Assembly: GCA_030610325.1 (NCBI GenBank)
Contig: JAUWRZ010000092.1
Span: 1-7,608 of the forward strand
Direction: 5' to 3'
DNA length: 7,608 nucleotides
Origin: Sulfurimonadaceae bacterium
GTDB lineage: Bacteria > Campylobacterota > Campylobacteria > Campylobacterales > Sulfurimonadaceae
The position numbers and the translations under genes are program-made. Of the stretch, positions 6,053 to 7,608 are shown piece by piece (within the stretch, counting starts at the first letter, position 1; each line of letters begins with the position of its first letter). A model generated the notes under the pieces. The model made no database searches, was not told where the DNA came from, and saw only the letters and a list, made by a program, of their open reading frames with translations.

Positions 6053-6154
6053 ATGATGGGCAGTAGTGACTTTTATTTCGTCAGACAACCGATACTTGAT
6101 CGCCAAGGTAAGACCTATGCTTATGAACAGCTCCATAGAGATGGCCATTTATAA
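6053..6154 (+). pseudogene. N-terminal relic of a second EAL-HDOD gene
   Basis: Four bases after the previous stop, ATG 6053 opens a 33-codon frame that contains FVRQPILDRQGKTYAYEQL, the unmistakable first strands of an EAL-HDOD protein, and then stops at TAA 6152-6154. It is closer to the family consensus than the intact upstream gene (RQPILDR, YEQL). A full protein would need about 350 further residues, and no downstream frame resembles them. The same frame after the stop reads LFHFKKPSGEFDLINT to a TAA at 6206-6208, which may be the tail of whatever the deletion joined here. Residue 33 is thus the end of a truncated gene, not a natural small protein, although translation coupled to the upstream gene is possible. 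Confidence 0.75.
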
Positions 6155-6501
6155 TGCCTCTTTCACTTCAAGAAACCAAGTGGGGAGTTTGATTTAATAA
6201 ATACATAATCTTCATCATATAATTGTTTTAGGAGATGCGTTGTAGCCTTGTCTAAAACATGTTTTGTTAAGATTTTATGAAGTCATCCTCTTGTCGCTTG
6301 TGTGACTTAGCATGCTGTTTATTCCGTTTTCTGTAGTGAGCCCGACTTTTTTTGGTGAAAACATAAACGTTATGTCATAACGATAATATCTTTCGTGCTT
6401 ATCTATGATCGCGATCCGTCGTGATAAGAAGTAGAACATGTTCTACTCTGAAGATCTAGTCGTTACTTCGCACTCGCGGTACAGGAGACCTCCGAAAAGG
6501 T
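6155..6501. other. Palindrome-rich non-coding region
   Basis: About 350 AT-rich bases between the convergent ends of the EAL-HDOD relic and the DUF4942-like gene. I see no credible gene. It holds several exact palindromes or hairpins: AAAACATGTTTT (6254-6265), CGTTAT-GTC-ATAACG (6368-6382), GATCGCGATC (6407-6416), GTAGAACATGTTCTAC (6431-6446) and AGACCT/AGGTCT (6486-6503). A T7 run at 6347-6353 has no stem before it. Confidence 0.6.
6431..6446. repeat. Perfect 16-bp palindrome GTAGAACATGTTCTAC
   Basis: Fully symmetric over 16 bases with no spacer, which is the shape of a dimeric repressor site rather than an RNA hairpin. No gene start lies close by: it is 56 bases beyond the 3' end of the minus-strand DUF4942-like gene and 277 bases after the EAL-HDOD relic. 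It may be an operator left from deleted DNA, or a recombination or partition site. Confidence 0.5.
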
Positions 6502-7608
6502 CTAGAAAAGTGTGCCGTTGCCGAATGCCACTTTTTGTTTCGGGGAGTAGTCCTCAGAGTTCAAAGGGTCTTGTACAACATCCTCCTGTGGTGCCTCATA
6601 GTAAGGCAGCAGATCCCCAAGACTCATCGGCGACAGTCTGAAGTTAGAGCTAAACATAGCGTTCGCCTCATCCTCATCCAGCCCCATCTCGTCTTGAGCC
6701 TCCTTAGGTGATCGTATCCATCCGTTCAACCGGCCTGCCTCTAAAGAGAAGCGCTTGATGAAGGAGATCGAAAACTGAAGGTGCAGGTTTCCGTTCTTGA
6801 ACGCACGCACAGCCATGAAGACCTCCTCTTCTCCATCGACACTCATGTGAAACAGGTTTTTCTTGCCTGCTGTCCACTTGAAGTCACTTTCGCTCTCTCG
6901 CACTTGAAAACCGAGGTTGGCAGCGATCGTCAGGATATCCTCTATCCTGGTCCTTGCTACTGGCCCCATGCCTCTCTCAGCCTTATAGTCTGTGGAGATG
7001 GCATCGAAAAGGTGGTCTACAAGCCTATACTCCAGCGCGTAGTGTGTCAACTCTCCTGCGTACTGGTTGTATCTCCAAGAGTCCTCGACATAGTGGGTGT
7101 TCGACTTATAGAGTCGGATGTTCTCCTTCGAAGAGAGCGCCTTATAGAGCGTCAACAACTGTTTGTCATAATAGAGGTTGGCATGCTTGATCGCCCATAG
7201 GACGATGTTGTATGCGTTCGAAGCCGAATAGTCGACTGCCGTGTTCTCCATCAACGTCCCAAGCAGCGCCTTCCTGCTAGAGGAGGTCAGCCGAGAGGTG
7301 ATGGTGTCGAGGTTGTCAAAGAGTTCGACCCAATAGCTGTTCTTAAGGCCAGAGACCTTGAGCCTGAGCGAGGCCTTCAGTGTTTCCACGATGACGCCCA
7401 ACTCTTTTAACAGAGTGCCATTGAGTCCAGAGAGCTTGATGAAGTTATCCATCAGTGAGCGCATCTCCTCTGCGTAAAGCTCTTCGAGTCGCTCGATCAG
7501 GTTCTGACCGCTCACAAGCTCCTTGAGTCGCTCTCCTCGTCTTACCCGTCTCTCATGTTCAGAGAAACGGTCCTCAGAGCTATCGATATCGACAGTGAAC
7601 GTCTCATC
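6502..7608 (-). CDS. DUF4942-like protein of mobile elements, 5' end outside the window
   Basis: The minus-strand frame is open from the right edge to TAG at 6504-6502, giving 368 visible residues. Numbering from GTG 7515, the signature blocks I associate with DUF4942 are present: NAYNIVLWAIKHANLYYDKQ (100-119) followed by a KALSSKENIRLYKSN stretch (125-139), then FKNGNLHLQFSISFIKRF (239-256) and EAGRLNGWIRSP (259-270). An N-terminal helical part (1-60) precedes them, and the C-terminus is acidic and proline-containing. The domain has no assigned biochemical function; it is mostly found on phages, plasmids and integrative elements, sometimes near replication or methyltransferase genes. Thirty-one charged codons read in frame upstream of GTG 7515 (including RVRRGERLKEL), no ribosome site marks that GTG clearly, and no in-frame ATG occurs before the edge, so the real start is probably beyond 7608. 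The family call is from memory of these motifs and fairly firm. Confidence 0.7.
   Translation of the reverse strand, partial: DETFTVDIDSSEDRFSEHERRVRRGERLKELVSGQNLIERLEELYAEEMRSLMDNFIKLSGLNGTLLKELGVIVETLKASLRLKVSGLKNSYWVELFDNLDTITSRLTSSSRKALLGTLMENTAVDYSASNAYNIVLWAIKHANLYYDKQLLTLYKALSSKENIRLYKSNTHYVEDSWRYNQYAGELTHYALEYRLVDHLFDAISTDYKAERGMGPVARTRIEDILTIAANLGFQVRESESDFKWTAGKKNLFHMSVDGEEEVFMAVRAFKNGNLHLQFSISFIKRFSLEAGRLNGWIRSPKEAQDEMGLDEDEANAMFSSNFRLSPMSLGDLLPYYEAPQEDVVQDPLNSEDYSPKQKVAFGNGTLF

Noticed and set aside
6431..6446. SOS (LexA) box in GTAGAACATGTTCTAC
   Set aside because: The Gram-positive box needs GAAC-N4-GTTC, whereas here the spacing is two bases, and no repair gene lies downstream.
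6486..6503. AGACCT/AGGTCT hairpin as terminator of the DUF4942-like gene
   Set aside because: The stem is only six pairs, overlaps the stop codon and has no T run after it on the minus strand.
6781..7200. 139-codon plus-strand open frame opposite the DUF4942-like gene
   Set aside because: It is a shadow of the minus-strand gene, with no ribosome site or recognisable domain.

Overview
The window looks like an accessory or island-type stretch of a bacterial chromosome. The codon style, the strong AAGGAG-type ribosome sites, the TATAAT-rich promoters with weak -35 boxes and the EAL-HDOD signalling gene fit a mesophilic Campylobacterota of moderate GC, such as a Sulfurovum/Sulfurimonas-like genus. 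That placement is a tentative inference. No rRNA, tRNA, CRISPR array or intact insertion sequence is visible.

Layout from left to right: (1) the 3' part of a HipA-family Ser/Thr kinase gene, cut by the left edge; (2) a small gene for a membrane-anchored protein of unknown function with its own promoter; (3) on the minus strand, a decayed toxin-antitoxin locus: a shortened Phd/YefM-like antitoxin, its palindromic operator, and a 39-codon relic that looks like a RelE/ParE toxin lacking its middle; (4) a non-coding stretch holding a palindromic, repeat-like element with ATATAC...CCCGC inverted ends; (5) a three-gene, translationally coupled plus-strand operon (2598-4530) encoding an unknown charged helical protein, an exported DNA/RNA non-specific endonuclease and a small beta-rich protein that may have a PC4/whirly-like nucleic-acid-binding fold; (6) an EAL-HDOD regulatory protein with a degenerate EAL half, followed at once by a 33-codon relic of a second EAL-HDOD gene; (7) about 350 bases of non-coding, palindrome-rich DNA; (8) on the minus strand, a DUF4942-like gene typical of phages, plasmids and integrative elements, running off the right edge.

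The operon in (5) is the best candidate for an undescribed system. Two GTGA overlaps show that its three products are made together; it is clearly richer in G and C than the HipA and antitoxin region; and it pairs an exported nuclease with two uncharacterised proteins. The rest of the window (HipA, toxin-antitoxin relic, DUF4942, truncated duplicate gene) suggests repeated insertion and deletion at this locus.
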